From contig JAFARC010000004.1 of assembly GCA_019245755.1 (NCBI GenBank), positions 43,526 to 107,525 on the forward strand: 64,000 nt of DNA, given 5' to 3'. Below are positions 18,331 through 28,523 of this stretch, in pieces. The translations under genes and the position numbers were made by a program. Within the stretch, counting starts at the first letter, position 1; each line of letters opens with the position of its first letter. The notes under the pieces are model-generated. The model ran no database searches. It was not told where the DNA came from and saw only the letters and a list, made by a program, of their open reading frames with translations. This DNA is from Mycobacteriaceae bacterium (lineage in GTDB: Bacteria > Actinomycetota > Actinomycetes > Mycobacteriales > Mycobacteriaceae).

Positions 18331-18975
18331 TCAGACCGGCGCCCGCACGGCCGCCATCAGCTCGGTGAACTGCGCGAACGTGTCCTCGAGCCGGGCGACG
18401 AGCATGTCGACGGTCATGTGTGGCCAATCGGTGTTGGGACCCAGGTCATCGAGCGCGGTGAGCAGCATCGCCGACCACACCGCAACGACCAGGTGCAGCT
18501 TGCGGTCGTCAAGCCCGACACCCATCCGGTGGCCCAGCGCCACCGTGATGGCATGCCGCCGGAATTCGCCGACCGCCAATCGCAACGCCGGTGACGACGT
18601 CACGATCCGCGCGGTGGTCAGCAGCCGTTCAGCGGTGAATCCGCCTGGCGGCGCGGTTGCGGTTGCCCTGACCATGTCGACATGCGCCGCCCGCAGCGCC
18701 TCGAACTCGCACAGCTCCGCGGGCTGGCGGACCAGCTGGACGGCGATCGCGTCGACCATGTCGTCGACGAGCGCCAACACGACGGCGTCCTTGGTGGCGA
18801 AGTAGCGGCTGAACGTGCGCGGCGACACGTCCGCCACGGCGGCGATCTGATCGACGGTGGTGCGCTCGAAACCCTGCCGATTGCACAGCTCGATCGCCGC
18901 GTCGATCAGCATGGATCTGGTGCGCTGTTTTTTGCGTTCCCGCAGCCCGGCCACCGCCCCGACTACCTCCACCAC
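18331..18975 (-). CDS. TetR-family transcriptional regulator
   Basis: A 214-residue regulator. The N-terminal HTH covers roughly residues 12-58 and includes TTVDQIAAVADVSPRTFSRY followed by FATKDAVV, typical for TetR with an arginine-rich lead. The C-terminal ligand domain is variable. It is read in the same direction as, and 68 bases after, the MFS gene at 19044-20339 and may control it. The GTG at 18975 has neighbouring alternative starts, so the first residues are uncertain. Confidence 0.85.
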   Translation of the reverse strand: MVEVVGAVAGLRERKKQRTRSMLIDAAIELCNRQGFERTTVDQIAAVADVSPRTFSRYFATKDAVVLALVDDMVDAIAVQLVRQPAELCEFEALRAAHVDMVRATATAPPGGFTAERLLTTARIVTSSPALRLAVGEFRRHAITVALGHRMGVGLDDRKLHLVVAVWSAMLLTALDDLGPNTDWPHMTVDMLVARLEDTFAQFTELMAAVRAPV

Positions 18976-19043
18976 GCCCTGGATCCTAGCGCGGCCAAGC
19001 TGGCACGTGGACGCAACTGCCGACTTCCGAAAAAAGCGTGACG

Positions 19044-20339
19044 TTAACTTTTGTCAACCTCCGGCCCTTTGACGTCGACGTCAACCACCCGATCAGGGCG
19101 ATATCGGACGAATGCCGGCACCGCCAGCGCAGCGATCACGACACCGACCACCGCCAGCACGCCGCCGCCGGCCGCGGCCGCAGCCGTGCCGACGACCGCG
19201 GCGGCGGCGCCGTGCACCGTGTCGGCGACCCGGGGGCCGCCCGCCACCACGACGGTGAACACACCCTGCAGCCGGCCGCGAAGTTCGTCGAATGCGGCCT
19301 GCTGCAGGATCGTCGAGCGGAAGGCCGCCGAAGCCATGTCCGCGGCGCCGCCGAGGGCCAAAAAACTCAGTGCCGCCCACAGCATCGGACCGGGCCGGCA
19401 GTGCGCGAATCCGGTCGCCGCGCCGAAGCCCACCATGGCCAGACCCCAGACGATGATCGCCGCCACCACCACCAGGCCTTGGCGACGGACCCGTGGCAGC
19501 CAGCCCGAAAACACCCCGCCGGCGACCGCGCCGGCCGACATGGCCGCGGCCAGCACCGCCACGGTGGCGCCACCTTCTAGCGGACCGCCGAAGCTTTGGT
19601 GGGCGATCTGCGGAAACAGCGCCCTGGGCATCCCGAAGATCATCGCGATCAGGTCCACGACGAACGACATCAGCACGACCGTGTTGCCGGCCAGGTAGCG
19701 AAAGCCCTCCACCACCGCGGCCAAGCCCCACCGCGGCGAGCCGGCAGCGGCCGGCATCGGCGACAGCCGCGCCGTCGCCCAGATCGGCGCGGCGCAGCAC
19801 ACCGCGTCGATCAGATACAGCGTCGATAGGTCGACCCACCGCAATAACACCCCGGCCAGCAGCGGTCCGGCGATCGCGCCGAACTGGAACACGGTCATGT
19901 TCAGCGAGTTCGCCGCGGGCAGCTGTTCGGTCGGCAGCATCCGCGGGATAGCCGCCGAGCGGGTCGGCTGGTTGATCGCGTAGAACGCCTGCTGCACAGA
20001 CAGCAGGCCCATCACCACCCACACGTCGTTCAGTGCGAGCGCGGCCTGCGCCCACAGCAGCACGGACGCCACCGCCAGCCCACCCGAGGCGATGATGAGC
20101 AGGCTTCGGCGGTCCATCGCGTCGGCCCATGCGCCTCCCCACAACCCGAAGACCACCAGCGGTAGCAACGCGAAAAAACCGGCCAGCCCGACGTACGCCG
20201 AGTTCTGCGTCAACGCGTAGATCTGAACCGGGACGGCAAAGATCGTCAGGTTCGCCCCGATGACGGTGACGATCCCAGCCAGCCACAGCCGACGGAAGTC
20301 GGGTGTACGCAGCGGTGTGGTGTCGGCTAGCAGGCCCAC
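19044..20339 (-). CDS. MFS transporter, EntS/MFS_3 type
   Basis: A 431-residue membrane transporter with about 12 helices. The opening LRTPDFRRLWLAG and the loop segment GGAWADAMDRRSLL are typical of the MFS_3 group, which includes the enterobactin exporter EntS. The start is GTG 20339, four bases after the pdxH stop, which implies coupling. A longer frame would overlap pdxH. The last residues are charged. Substrate unknown. Confidence 0.88.
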   Translation of the reverse strand: MGLLADTTPLRTPDFRRLWLAGIVTVIGANLTIFAVPVQIYALTQNSAYVGLAGFFALLPLVVFGLWGGAWADAMDRRSLLIIASGGLAVASVLLWAQAALALNDVWVVMGLLSVQQAFYAINQPTRSAAIPRMLPTEQLPAANSLNMTVFQFGAIAGPLLAGVLLRWVDLSTLYLIDAVCCAAPIWATARLSPMPAAAGSPRWGLAAVVEGFRYLAGNTVVLMSFVVDLIAMIFGMPRALFPQIAHQSFGGPLEGGATVAVLAAAMSAGAVAGGVFSGWLPRVRRQGLVVVAAIIVWGLAMVGFGAATGFAHCRPGPMLWAALSFLALGGAADMASAAFRSTILQQAAFDELRGRLQGVFTVVVAGGPRVADTVHGAAAAVVGTAAAAAGGGVLAVVGVVIAALAVPAFVRYRPDRVVDVDVKGPEVDKS

Positions 20340-20343
20340 GCGA

Positions 20344-21015
20344 TCAGGGCTGCAGACGTTGCACGCGTCCGCCACTGACACGAATGCGGTTGTGTATCCG
20401 GTTCTCCCGGCCCTGCCAGAATTCGACCACCTCCGGGGCGACGAGGTAGCCGCCCCAGTTCGGCGGCACCGGCACCTGGTCCAGGTCCGCAAAGCGCGCG
20501 GTCACTTCGGCGAGTTGCTTCAACAGAGCCGCGCGCGACTCGATCGGCCGGGATTGCTCGGAGGCCCACGCGCCCAGCTGCGAGCCGCGCGGCCGCTTGG
20601 ACCAGTAGTCGGCGGTGGCCTGCGCGCTGACCTTGCCGACCGGGCCGCGGACGTGCACCTGCCGGCCCAGCACGTACCAGGGGAAGGTGACCGACGCGTA
20701 CGGTGTCGCGGCCAGCTCGTCGGCCTTGGCGGAGTCGTAGTTCGTGAAGAAGGTCACCCCGGTCTCGTCCACGCTCTTGCACAACACCGACCGGCTCACC
20801 GGCCTTCTGGCCGCGTCCACGGTGGCCAGCACCATCGCGTTCGGCTCTGCTATCCCCGCACGTTCGGCGTCGTCAATCCACTTGCGCAGCAAGGTAAGCC
20901 AGCCGTCGTCCAGCCAGTCGACGTCGAGGTCGGGGCTGGCATCCTTCTCCACCGAGCCGTACTCGACCCGCATCGCGGCAAGGTGCTCGCTGCTAGGCTC
21001 CGCCACCGGCCCCAC
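20344..21015 (-). CDS. pdxH: PdxH, pyridoxamine 5'-phosphate oxidase
   Basis: An FMN enzyme of 223 residues that makes pyridoxal phosphate from its amine or alcohol form. Key stretches are [22 protein letters not shown] for [17 protein letters not shown], and the C-terminal signature [13 protein letters not shown]. In H37Rv pdxH sits elsewhere (Rv2607), so this location is a difference in gene order. The start is GTG 21015; a GTG three codons later is possible. It is divergent from citA, with 63 bases between their starts. Confidence 0.95.
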   Translation of the reverse strand: MGPVAEPSSEHLAAMRVEYGSVEKDASPDLDVDWLDDGWLTLLRKWIDDAERAGIAEPNAMVLATVDAARRPVSRSVLCKSVDETGVTFFTNYDSAKADELAATPYASVTFPWYVLGRQVHVRGPVGKVSAQATADYWSKRPRGSQLGAWASEQSRPIESRAALLKQLAEVTARFADLDQVPVPPNWGGYLVAPEVVEFWQGRENRIHNRIRVSGGRVQRLQP

Positions 21016-21078
21016 GCTACGCTGCGGCGGTTACCGACCGGTAGACCATCGCCCCGGGACGGGTGCGAGAATCGTTGC

Positions 21079-22203
21079 ATGACTGCGGTGCCGGAAAATT
21101 TCGTCAACGGACTCGAAGGCGTCGTGGCCTTCACCACCGAGATCGCCGAACCCGACAAAGACGGTGGCGCGCTGCGCTACCGCGGTGTCGACATCGAAGA
21201 CCTCGTCGAGAGGCGCGTCACCTTCGGCGATGCCTGGGCGTTGCTGGTGGACGGCAAGTTCGGCCACGGGTTGCCGCCCGCCGAGCCGTTCCCGCTGCCG
21301 ATCCACACCGGCGATGTGCGCGTGGACGTGCAGGCCGGCCTTGCGATGCTGGCACCGATCTGGGGCTATCCGCCGATCCTGGACATCGATGACGCGACCG
21401 CCCGCGACCAGTTGGCGCGCGCGTCGGTGATGGCGCTGTCCTACGTCGCGCAGTCGGCGCGCGGCATCTACCAACCTGCCGTGCCCCAGCGTGAGATCGA
21501 CCAGTGTTCCACGATCACTGAGCGGTTCATGACCCGCTGGCAGGGCGAGCCGGATCCCCGGCATGTGGAGGCGATCGACGCGTACTGGGTGACCGCCGCC
21601 GAACACGGAATGAACGCGTCGACGTTCACCGCGCGGGTGATCGCCTCGACGGGCGCCGATGTCGCCGCAGCGATGTCCGGCGCGATCGGTGCGATGAGCG
21701 GGCCGCTGCACGGCGGTGCGCCGGCACGGGTGATCCCGATGATCGAGGAAGTCGAACGCAGCGGCGACGCGCGGGCGGTGGTCCGTGCGATCCTGGACCG
21801 CAAAGAGAAGCTGATGGGCTTTGGGCACCGGGTGTACCGCGCCGAAGACCCGCGTGCCCGGGTGCTGCGCGCGACGGCGAACCGGCTGGAAGCGCCACGG
21901 TATGAGGTAGCCGCGGCGCTCGAGCAGGCGGCGCTGGCCGAGCTGCGGGAGCGCCGGCCCGACCGAGCGATCGAGACCAACGTGGAGTTCTGGGCCGCCG
22001 TCATCCTCGACTTCGCGCAGGTGCCCACCAAGATGATGCCGGCGATGTTCACCTGCGGACGCACCGCTGGATGGTGTGCCCACATTCTGGAGCAGAAGCA
22101 GCTGGGCAAGCTGGTGCGGCCGTCGGCGATCTACGTCGGGCCGGGCCCGCGTGAGCCCGAGTCGGTGGAGGGCTGGAGCGAGACCGCCCGCGCGGTGGTC
22201 TAG
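21079..22203 (+). CDS. citA: CitA, citrate synthase 2 (short form)
   Basis: A 374-residue citrate or methylcitrate synthase-like enzyme. Active-site histidines lie in EHGMNASTF and MGFGHRVYRAEDPR, and GPLHGGAPAR forms the loop equivalent to that in GltA2. The ATG at 21079 gives the length of M. tuberculosis CitA; an upstream frame overlaps pdxH and is not used. Two citrate synthases within 5 kb suggests distinct conditions or substrates. Regulation is not visible. Confidence 0.94.
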   Translation: MTAVPENFVNGLEGVVAFTTEIAEPDKDGGALRYRGVDIEDLVERRVTFGDAWALLVDGKFGHGLPPAEPFPLPIHTGDVRVDVQAGLAMLAPIWGYPPILDIDDATARDQLARASVMALSYVAQSARGIYQPAVPQREIDQCSTITERFMTRWQGEPDPRHVEAIDAYWVTAAEHGMNASTFTARVIASTGADVAAAMSGAIGAMSGPLHGGAPARVIPMIEEVERSGDARAVVRAILDRKEKLMGFGHRVYRAEDPRARVLRATANRLEAPRYEVAAALEQAALAELRERRPDRAIETNVEFWAAVILDFAQVPTKMMPAMFTCGRTAGWCAHILEQKQLGKLVRPSAIYVGPGPREPESVEGWSETARAVV

Positions 22204-22307
22204 TCGTTGTCGCTGCCCGGTGATTGCATGGGCGGTGGCGATGAGCCCGCCCCGGGTCCGCGGTCGATACCGATAGCCCGGCGGGACACTACCGACAGGA
22301 GATCATC

Positions 22308-22757
22308 ATGGCCATCGAAGTTCAACCTTCGCTCTCTCCGCACCTGATCGTCGACGGTGCGGCCGCAGCCATCGACTTCTACATCAACGCATTCAATGCC
22401 GTGGAGCGTGGCCGGGTTCCGGGCCCGGACGGCCGACTGATCCACGCCGCGCTGCAGATCAACGGCTCCACGGTGCTGCTCAACGACGATTTCCCCGAGA
22501 TGCGCGAGGGCAAGTCGATGACGCCGATCGCCCTCGGCGGCACCCCGGTGACGATCCACTTGACGGTGGTCGACGTCGACGCCCGGTTCCAGCAGGCCAT
22601 CGACGCGGGAGCCACCGTGGTCATGGCGCTGGAAGACCAATTCTGGGGCGATCGCTACGGCGTCCTGCGCGACCCGTTCGGGCACCACTGGTCGATGGGG
22701 CAACCGGTGCGCGAGGTGAGCGCGGAGGATATCCAGAAAGCGGTGAGCCGGTACTGA
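22308..22757 (+). CDS. VOC/glyoxalase-fold protein (Rv0887c-like, PhnB type)
   Basis: A 149-residue protein of the vicinal-oxygen-chelate fold, PhnB-like subgroup. It opens with SLSPHLIVDGAAAAIDFY and ends with DRYGVLRDPFGHHW, the usual paired beta-alpha-beta motifs. A good ribosome site, AGGAG, precedes ATG 22308. Its role is not known; relatives are resistance or metal-dependent enzymes. It overlaps the nucleotidase start by four bases. Confidence 0.88.
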   Translation: MAIEVQPSLSPHLIVDGAAAAIDFYINAFNAVERGRVPGPDGRLIHAALQINGSTVLLNDDFPEMREGKSMTPIALGGTPVTIHLTVVDVDARFQQAIDAGATVVMALEDQFWGDRYGVLRDPFGHHWSMGQPVREVSAEDIQKAVSRY

Positions 22758-23230
22758 CCGAACGCAAACCTAAGAAGATCCTCTACATCGACCTCGACAA
22801 CACCATGGTCGACTTCGGCCACCGCATCGAGGGTCTGGACCCGCTCGTGGTGGCCAAGTACGAAGGGCGCATGGACGAGGCGCCCGGAATCTTCGCACTG
22901 ATGCGATCGATGCCCGGGGCGATCGACGCGTTCAACGAGCTCTCCGAGCGGTTCGACACCTATCTCCTGTCGACCGCCCCGTGGCGCAATCCGTCGGCCT
23001 GGCAGCACAAGGTCGAGTGGGTGCACGAGCATCTCGGCGGCGACGAGGACTCGCCGGCGTACAAACGGCTGATCCTCACCCATCACAAGGACCTCAACCA
23101 CGGCGACTTCCTCGTCGACGACCGGCCCAACAACGGCGCGGACCGGTTCGAGGGCGAGTGGATCCACTTCGGCTCGCCGGAGTTCCCGGACTGGCAGGCC
23201 GTGCTCGACTACCTGCGCACCAGGGCCTAG
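22754..23230 (+). CDS. 5'(3')-deoxyribonucleotidase, HAD family, with probable CTG start
   Basis: A 158-residue phosphatase of the NT5C group that removes phosphate from deoxynucleotides. HAD motif I lies in YIDLDNTMVD, motif II in LLSTAPW, and the lysine and acids of motifs III and IV in THHKDLNHG and LVDDRP. The only ATG in frame, at 22805, falls inside motif I and would remove both catalytic aspartates. No ATG, GTG or TTG occurs upstream in frame. A CTG at 22754 overlaps the VOC stop and has GGTGAG six bases before it, so I take it as start. Confidence 0.8.
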   Translation: MTERKPKKILYIDLDNTMVDFGHRIEGLDPLVVAKYEGRMDEAPGIFALMRSMPGAIDAFNELSERFDTYLLSTAPWRNPSAWQHKVEWVHEHLGGDEDSPAYKRLILTHHKDLNHGDFLVDDRPNNGADRFEGEWIHFGSPEFPDWQAVLDYLRTRA

Positions 23231-24921
23231 CGCCGAAGCGCCGCCAGCAACCGCCGCGGGCCTGGCTGCGGCTCGGCGGCGGCAGCGATGGCAATCAATT
23301 CGGCCACGGTGGTGAATTTGTCGCGCGGCCTGCCGTCGGCCTCGCCGCGCTCGATCTCGGCGCGATCGATGGTGCGCCAGCCGGCCCGGTCCACCACCTC
23401 GGGTTGCCGGCGGTGCACTAGCCGGTCCAGAGCCGCCGGCGTACCGCCGGGATCGGCGAGTAATCCGCGGTTGTAGTCGGCGACGAGCGCGTTGACGGTC
23501 TCCTGCGCGCAGGACTTGTTCGTCCCGATGAATCCGGTAGGCCCCCGCTTGATCCAGCCCGCGACGTAACAACCCGGTACCGGTGCCGCTGTCGTCGGGT
23601 CCACGACACGCCCGGCGCGGTTGGGCACCACCGTGGCGTCCTCGTCGAATGGCAGTCCGGCCACCGGGCTGCCGCGGTAGCCGATCGAGCTGAGCACCAG
23701 ACCGGCCTCGAGTGCGGTTGTCTCCCGGGTTCCGGTCACGGCGAACTCGATGCCCTCGGCACGGGCGCCGCCCAGGACGCGGCGGGGCGTGAGCCGATAG
23801 GCGAGCCGGATCCGTGCCGCGCCGGCGGCGTCGGCGTCGTCGGCGACCCCCAGCGAGGACAGCAGCTCGAGCTTGTGCCGGGTCAACGCGTCGGTGCAGC
23901 CGGCCAGATCCGAGCGGACCAGCTCGTGGTCTGCCGCGCTGAGCACCACCCGCGAGGACGACGCCAGGCCGATCATCTCGGGAAGGGTGAACGCCGACTG
24001 CGCGGGCCCGCGGCGCGCGGCGACGACGACCTCACCCACCTTGCTGTCCCGCAGAACGGCCAACGCGGTCCGGGAAATGTCGGTGCCGGCCAGCGCGTAG
24101 GGATCGGCGGTCAGGATCCGCGCGACGTCCAGAGCGACGTTGCCATTGCCGACGATGACGACGCGCTCGTGGTCGAGTGGCACCGTCAGCGCGCCGAAAT
24201 CCGGATGGGCGTTGTACCACGCCACGACCTCGGTGGCCGTGCCGGTGCCGGGCAGACCGAAGCCCGGGATGTCCAGGCGGCGATCCGACGGCGCACCGAC
24301 CGCATACACCACGGCGTGGTGGTGGCCCAGCAGCTCGTCATGCGAAAGATGCTTGCCGACTTCCACATTGAGGTAGAAGTGGAAATCGCGGTCCCGGGCC
24401 ATTCGGTCGAACAACCCGGTTACCCGCTTGGTGGTCTGATGGTCGGGCGCCACGCCGGCCCGCACCAGCCCGTACGGCGTCGGCAGCCGCTCGAAGACGT
24501 TGACCACCACCCCCCGCTGGGTCAGTAGTTCGTCGGCGGCATACATCGCGGCCGGACCGGACCCGACGATGGCGACGCGCAGCGGACCGCGGCTGCGCCG
24601 CCGGATCGTCGGCGCCGCCACCACCGGCGCCAGCTTCGATGTCGGTGGCAGCTTCTCCCCCGCCGGCCCCTTGGGGTAGAACGAGGCGTTGATTTCGATG
24701 AATGGCAGCTGCGCAGCGGTCAGTTTGGTATCGGGTGCGATCGCGCCGACCGGGCACGCCGACACGCAGGCGCCGCAGTCGACACATGCGACCGGATCGA
24801 TGTGCAGCATCTCGGCCGTCGCGAAGCCCGGCTCGTCGGGCGTGGGGTGAATGCAGTTCACCGGACACGCGTAGACGCAGGACCCGTCGCTGCAGCACGA
24901 CTGGGTGATGACGTGCGGCAT
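23227..24921 (-). CDS. fprB: FprB, ferredoxin-ferredoxin NADP reductase fusion
   Basis: A 564-residue fusion. Residues 1-70 are a bacterial ferredoxin with two iron-sulfur motifs (CVYACPVNC and CVDCGACVSACP). Residues 110-560 form an adrenodoxin-reductase-like domain with FAD motif VAIVGSGPAAMYAA and NADP motif VIVGNGNVALDVAR. It passes electrons between NADPH and iron-sulfur or haem partners. It starts six bases after the diiron oxygenase gene on the same strand. Its stop shares CTAG with the converging nucleotidase gene. Confidence 0.95.
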   Translation of the reverse strand: MPHVITQSCCSDGSCVYACPVNCIHPTPDEPGFATAEMLHIDPVACVDCGACVSACPVGAIAPDTKLTAAQLPFIEINASFYPKGPAGEKLPPTSKLAPVVAAPTIRRRSRGPLRVAIVGSGPAAMYAADELLTQRGVVVNVFERLPTPYGLVRAGVAPDHQTTKRVTGLFDRMARDRDFHFYLNVEVGKHLSHDELLGHHHAVVYAVGAPSDRRLDIPGFGLPGTGTATEVVAWYNAHPDFGALTVPLDHERVVIVGNGNVALDVARILTADPYALAGTDISRTALAVLRDSKVGEVVVAARRGPAQSAFTLPEMIGLASSSRVVLSAADHELVRSDLAGCTDALTRHKLELLSSLGVADDADAAGAARIRLAYRLTPRRVLGGARAEGIEFAVTGTRETTALEAGLVLSSIGYRGSPVAGLPFDEDATVVPNRAGRVVDPTTAAPVPGCYVAGWIKRGPTGFIGTNKSCAQETVNALVADYNRGLLADPGGTPAALDRLVHRRQPEVVDRAGWRTIDRAEIERGEADGRPRDKFTTVAELIAIAAAAEPQPGPRRLLAALRR

Positions 24922-24927
24922 GCCGCC

Positions 24928-25947
24928 CTAGGCCGCCGGAACGGCGACGTGCTCGCGCTGCGGCTCGCTGCGGTAGCGCGACGGCCGGCCCTCGATCTTG
25001 CAGATCCGCCACATCAGTCGCGCGGCCGGGTTCATCAGCCCCACGTCGTAGCACAACATCCGGACGTCGCCGAACATGTCGCGCAGCATTTGCCGGGAGT
25101 CGGGCGCGCCGAAGAACACCTCCTTGCGCACCCAGCGCGGGATGTCGAATTCCTGCCAGAAGCTCTTCGGTGGCACGACGATGGCCTGGCACAGCACTCG
25201 CATGATCCATGGGACGTTCAGCGACAGCCAGAACCGGCGCCGCGGACGCATGTGCGGCACTCGCTTGCGCAGATACTCGTGGGCAAACGAGATGTGGCGG
25301 GCTTCCTCGGCCACGTGAATGGCCATCACTCGCTCCATGATCGGGTGCAGCGACTTGCCTTCACGCAGCACGTTCTTCTGCGTGTGGTCGATCGGCTCCT
25401 CGCCGGCGAGCACGCCGAAGAAGAACGCGACGGGCAGCGGGCCGGCGATCAGCGGGATCAGCGGCGAGACCCAGCGCAGCAGCTTCGGCATGCCGGGGAC
25501 GTCCATCCCCATCCGGTTCACCATCTCCTGGAACATCATGGTGTGGTTGCATTCCTCGACGGACTCATGCAAGCAGTAGCGGTATTCCGGCGAGCCGTTG
25601 GGCACCCAGAACGTGTACTGCATCAGGCCCCGGATCAGGATGCTCTCGAAGTGCAACCCGACCTTGGCGACATTGGCCTGGCGCCACATGCCGATCTTGA
25701 TCTGCTTCTCCAGCGGCTGCGCCTGGTACCAGGGATGGCGGCCCAGCGGGTCTGTCGTTGGGAGTACCCAGCGCGGGTCGCCCTGCGTGACAGCAAATTC
25801 GGGCGCATCCCAGTCGATATCGGTGTAGGGGTTGAAATTGCGACGCACCGAGCCTTCGGACAGCGTGCTGAGCATGTCCACGTATTCGGTGTCCTCGCGA
25901 ACCTCCATGTTGCGCTTCCAGCGCTTCACCATCCGCGTGCGGGGCAT
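24928..25947 (-). CDS. AurF-like diiron oxygenase (Rv0885-like)
   Basis: A 339-residue ferritin-like protein. Two iron-ligand motifs are visible, SVEECNHTMMF and VAEEARHISFAHEYL, as in AurF-type N-oxygenases and related non-haem diiron enzymes. Arginine-rich ends and a hydrophobic stretch near residues 160-185 are present. The ATG at 25947 follows GGGAGG. FprB begins six bases downstream, so the pair reads as an oxygenase with its own reductase. The substrate is unknown. Confidence 0.85.
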   Translation of the reverse strand: MPRTRMVKRWKRNMEVREDTEYVDMLSTLSEGSVRRNFNPYTDIDWDAPEFAVTQGDPRWVLPTTDPLGRHPWYQAQPLEKQIKIGMWRQANVAKVGLHFESILIRGLMQYTFWVPNGSPEYRYCLHESVEECNHTMMFQEMVNRMGMDVPGMPKLLRWVSPLIPLIAGPLPVAFFFGVLAGEEPIDHTQKNVLREGKSLHPIMERVMAIHVAEEARHISFAHEYLRKRVPHMRPRRRFWLSLNVPWIMRVLCQAIVVPPKSFWQEFDIPRWVRKEVFFGAPDSRQMLRDMFGDVRMLCYDVGLMNPAARLMWRICKIEGRPSRYRSEPQREHVAVPAA

Positions 25948-25991
25948 TCGAAGCCTCCCGTGGGTTTACATTACGGTGCTCTATGTACAAC

Positions 25992-26009
25992 GGTACCGCA
26001 GGTATCGCA
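25992..26009. repeat. Tandem 9-base repeat in the oxygenase-serC intergenic region
   Basis: GGTACCGCA is directly followed by GGTATCGCA, eight of nine bases alike. It sits about 45 bases upstream of the diiron oxygenase start, in the 251-base divergent gap shared with serC. It could be a regulator site for the oxygenase operon. I see nothing else firm in this gap. Confidence 0.35.
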
Positions 26010-26189
26010 TACTGTCTACTCCCGCACTTCAATGTTTGCTATCCAGCAGCTCGCTGCTCCTGCGCGGCCCCGACCAGGCCCGGACCACCCCCTGCGCGGG
26101 CCCAATTCGCGCCTTGCACGGCACCCCGCGCACCACGCGCGCCAAGGCCCCCCCACCACACGCGCCAACCGTTCAGGGTTCGTCACTAA

Positions 26190-27317
<1,128 letters not shown>

Positions 27318-27351
27318 CGAGGCCCCCAACGCGCGCCTGCGCGAAGACCTC

Positions 27352-27375
27352 ACGGCGGCGTGTCAGCGCCGTTTT
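27352..27375 (+). terminator. Possible weak terminator after serC
   Basis: ACGGCG (27352-27357) pairs with CGCCGT (27367-27372) around a nine-base loop and is followed by TTTT running from 27372. The stem is short, so termination may be partial. It lies 35 bases after the serC stop and 65 bases before sepH. Confidence 0.35.
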
Positions 27376-27439
27376 CGCTGGTCGCTGCACTAGAGTGCGC
27401 ACCTAACGGGCTCGGCGCTGCGGCCCGGAGGAGGTCGTC

Positions 27440-28198
27440 ATGCGGGAACTGAAAGTTGTGGGGCTCGACGTCGACGGCAAACGCATAATCTGCGAAACCA
27501 AGAACCCGCCGGAGACGTTCGTTCTGCGGGCCGACGAGCGCCTGCGGGCGGCGATGTGCGGCGATCAGGTCCGCGCCGGCCAAACCCAAATCGACATCGA
27601 GGTCACTAGCGTGCTCACTCCCAAAGAGATTCAGGCCCGGATCCGCGCAGGCGCGTCGGTCGAACAGGTCGCCGCAGCCGCGGGCGCGGACGTGTCGCGG
27701 GTCGAGCGATTCGCTCACCCGGTGTTGCTTGAGCGCTCCCGCGCTGCCGAGCTGGCAACGGCCGCGCATCCGGTGCTGGCCGACGGACCCGCGGTGATGA
27801 CGCTGCTGGAGACGGTGACGACGGCACTCGTGGCGCGCGGGCTCCAACATGACGCCACCACCTGGGACGCGTGGAAGAACGAAGACGGCCGGTGGACGGT
27901 TCAGCTGACGTGGCACGCGGGCCGCTCGGACAACCGCGCACATTTCCGGTTCACTCCGGGCGCCCACGGCGGCACGGTGACCGCCCTCGACGACGCCGCC
28001 GGCGAGCTGATCGACCCGAATTTCGACCGCCCACTGCGCCCGGTGGCACCGGTCGCCCAGCTGGATTTCGACGAGACGCCATCCACCGACACCGCGGACG
28101 AGCCGCCGGCGCAGCCCGTCCGCACCCGTCGCGGCAAGCCCGCGGTGCCGGCGTGGGAGGACGTGCTGCTCAACGTGCGCTCCGGGGCCCATCACTAA
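27440..28198 (+). CDS. sepH: SepH, cell division protein (FtsZ regulator)
   Basis: A 252-residue actinobacterial division protein. The N-terminal DUF3071 domain, with MRELKVVGLDVDGK, runs to about residue 170 and includes a helix-turn-helix-like segment LTPKEIQARIRAG followed by ASVEQVAAAAG. The C-terminal third is proline-rich, acidic and likely disordered, ending in a conserved tail (PAWEDVLL). In Streptomyces and mycobacteria SepH binds FtsZ and promotes filament assembly. GGAGGAGG directly precedes ATG 27440. Confidence 0.92.
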   Translation: MRELKVVGLDVDGKRIICETKNPPETFVLRADERLRAAMCGDQVRAGQTQIDIEVTSVLTPKEIQARIRAGASVEQVAAAAGADVSRVERFAHPVLLERSRAAELATAAHPVLADGPAVMTLLETVTTALVARGLQHDATTWDAWKNEDGRWTVQLTWHAGRSDNRAHFRFTPGAHGGTVTALDDAAGELIDPNFDRPLRPVAPVAQLDFDETPSTDTADEPPAQPVRTRRGKPAVPAWEDVLLNVRSGAHH

Positions 28199-28247
28199 GG
28201 TGCGCTCCGGTGGTCACCCTTGACGACCAGCCAGCCCGCAGGCCACC

Positions 28248-28523
28248 TTATGCGTGGCGCAAAGCGATCGCCAACAACGCCAACCACGCCGCGGCCACCC
28301 CGACGCCCGTGCCGAGCACGAACCAGCGCAGCACCGGCACGGTTCGCCACCCCCACACCGTCGGCGCCAGGCCGCCGACCGCGACCGCGTTGAGGCCGAC
28401 CGCCAGCAGTGGATGCACCCGTGCCACGCCAAGGCTGAGCACCACCACCGCCGCGCCCGTCACGGCGGCGCAGAACGCCGCCACCGTCAGCCCGGTCCCC
28501 CACGGCGTGGACTCGTCGGTCAC
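28248..28523 (-). CDS. DUF2537 small membrane protein (Rv0882-like)
   Basis: A 91-residue membrane protein with two or three hydrophobic helices (about residues 10-35, 40-55 and 65-88), of the DUF2537 family limited to mycobacteria and relatives. Its function is unknown. The GTG at 28523 overlaps the methyltransferase stop in GTGA, so translation is coupled. Together with the methyltransferase and MarR genes it forms a three-gene operon. Confidence 0.85.
   Translation of the reverse strand: MTDESTPWGTGLTVAAFCAAVTGAAVVVLSLGVARVHPLLAVGLNAVAVGGLAPTVWGWRTVPVLRWFVLGTGVGVAAAWLALLAIALRHA

Noticed and set aside
20260..22203. A 647-residue plus-strand frame ending with CitA
   Set aside because: The upstream 273 residues are antisense to pdxH; CitA starts at 21079.
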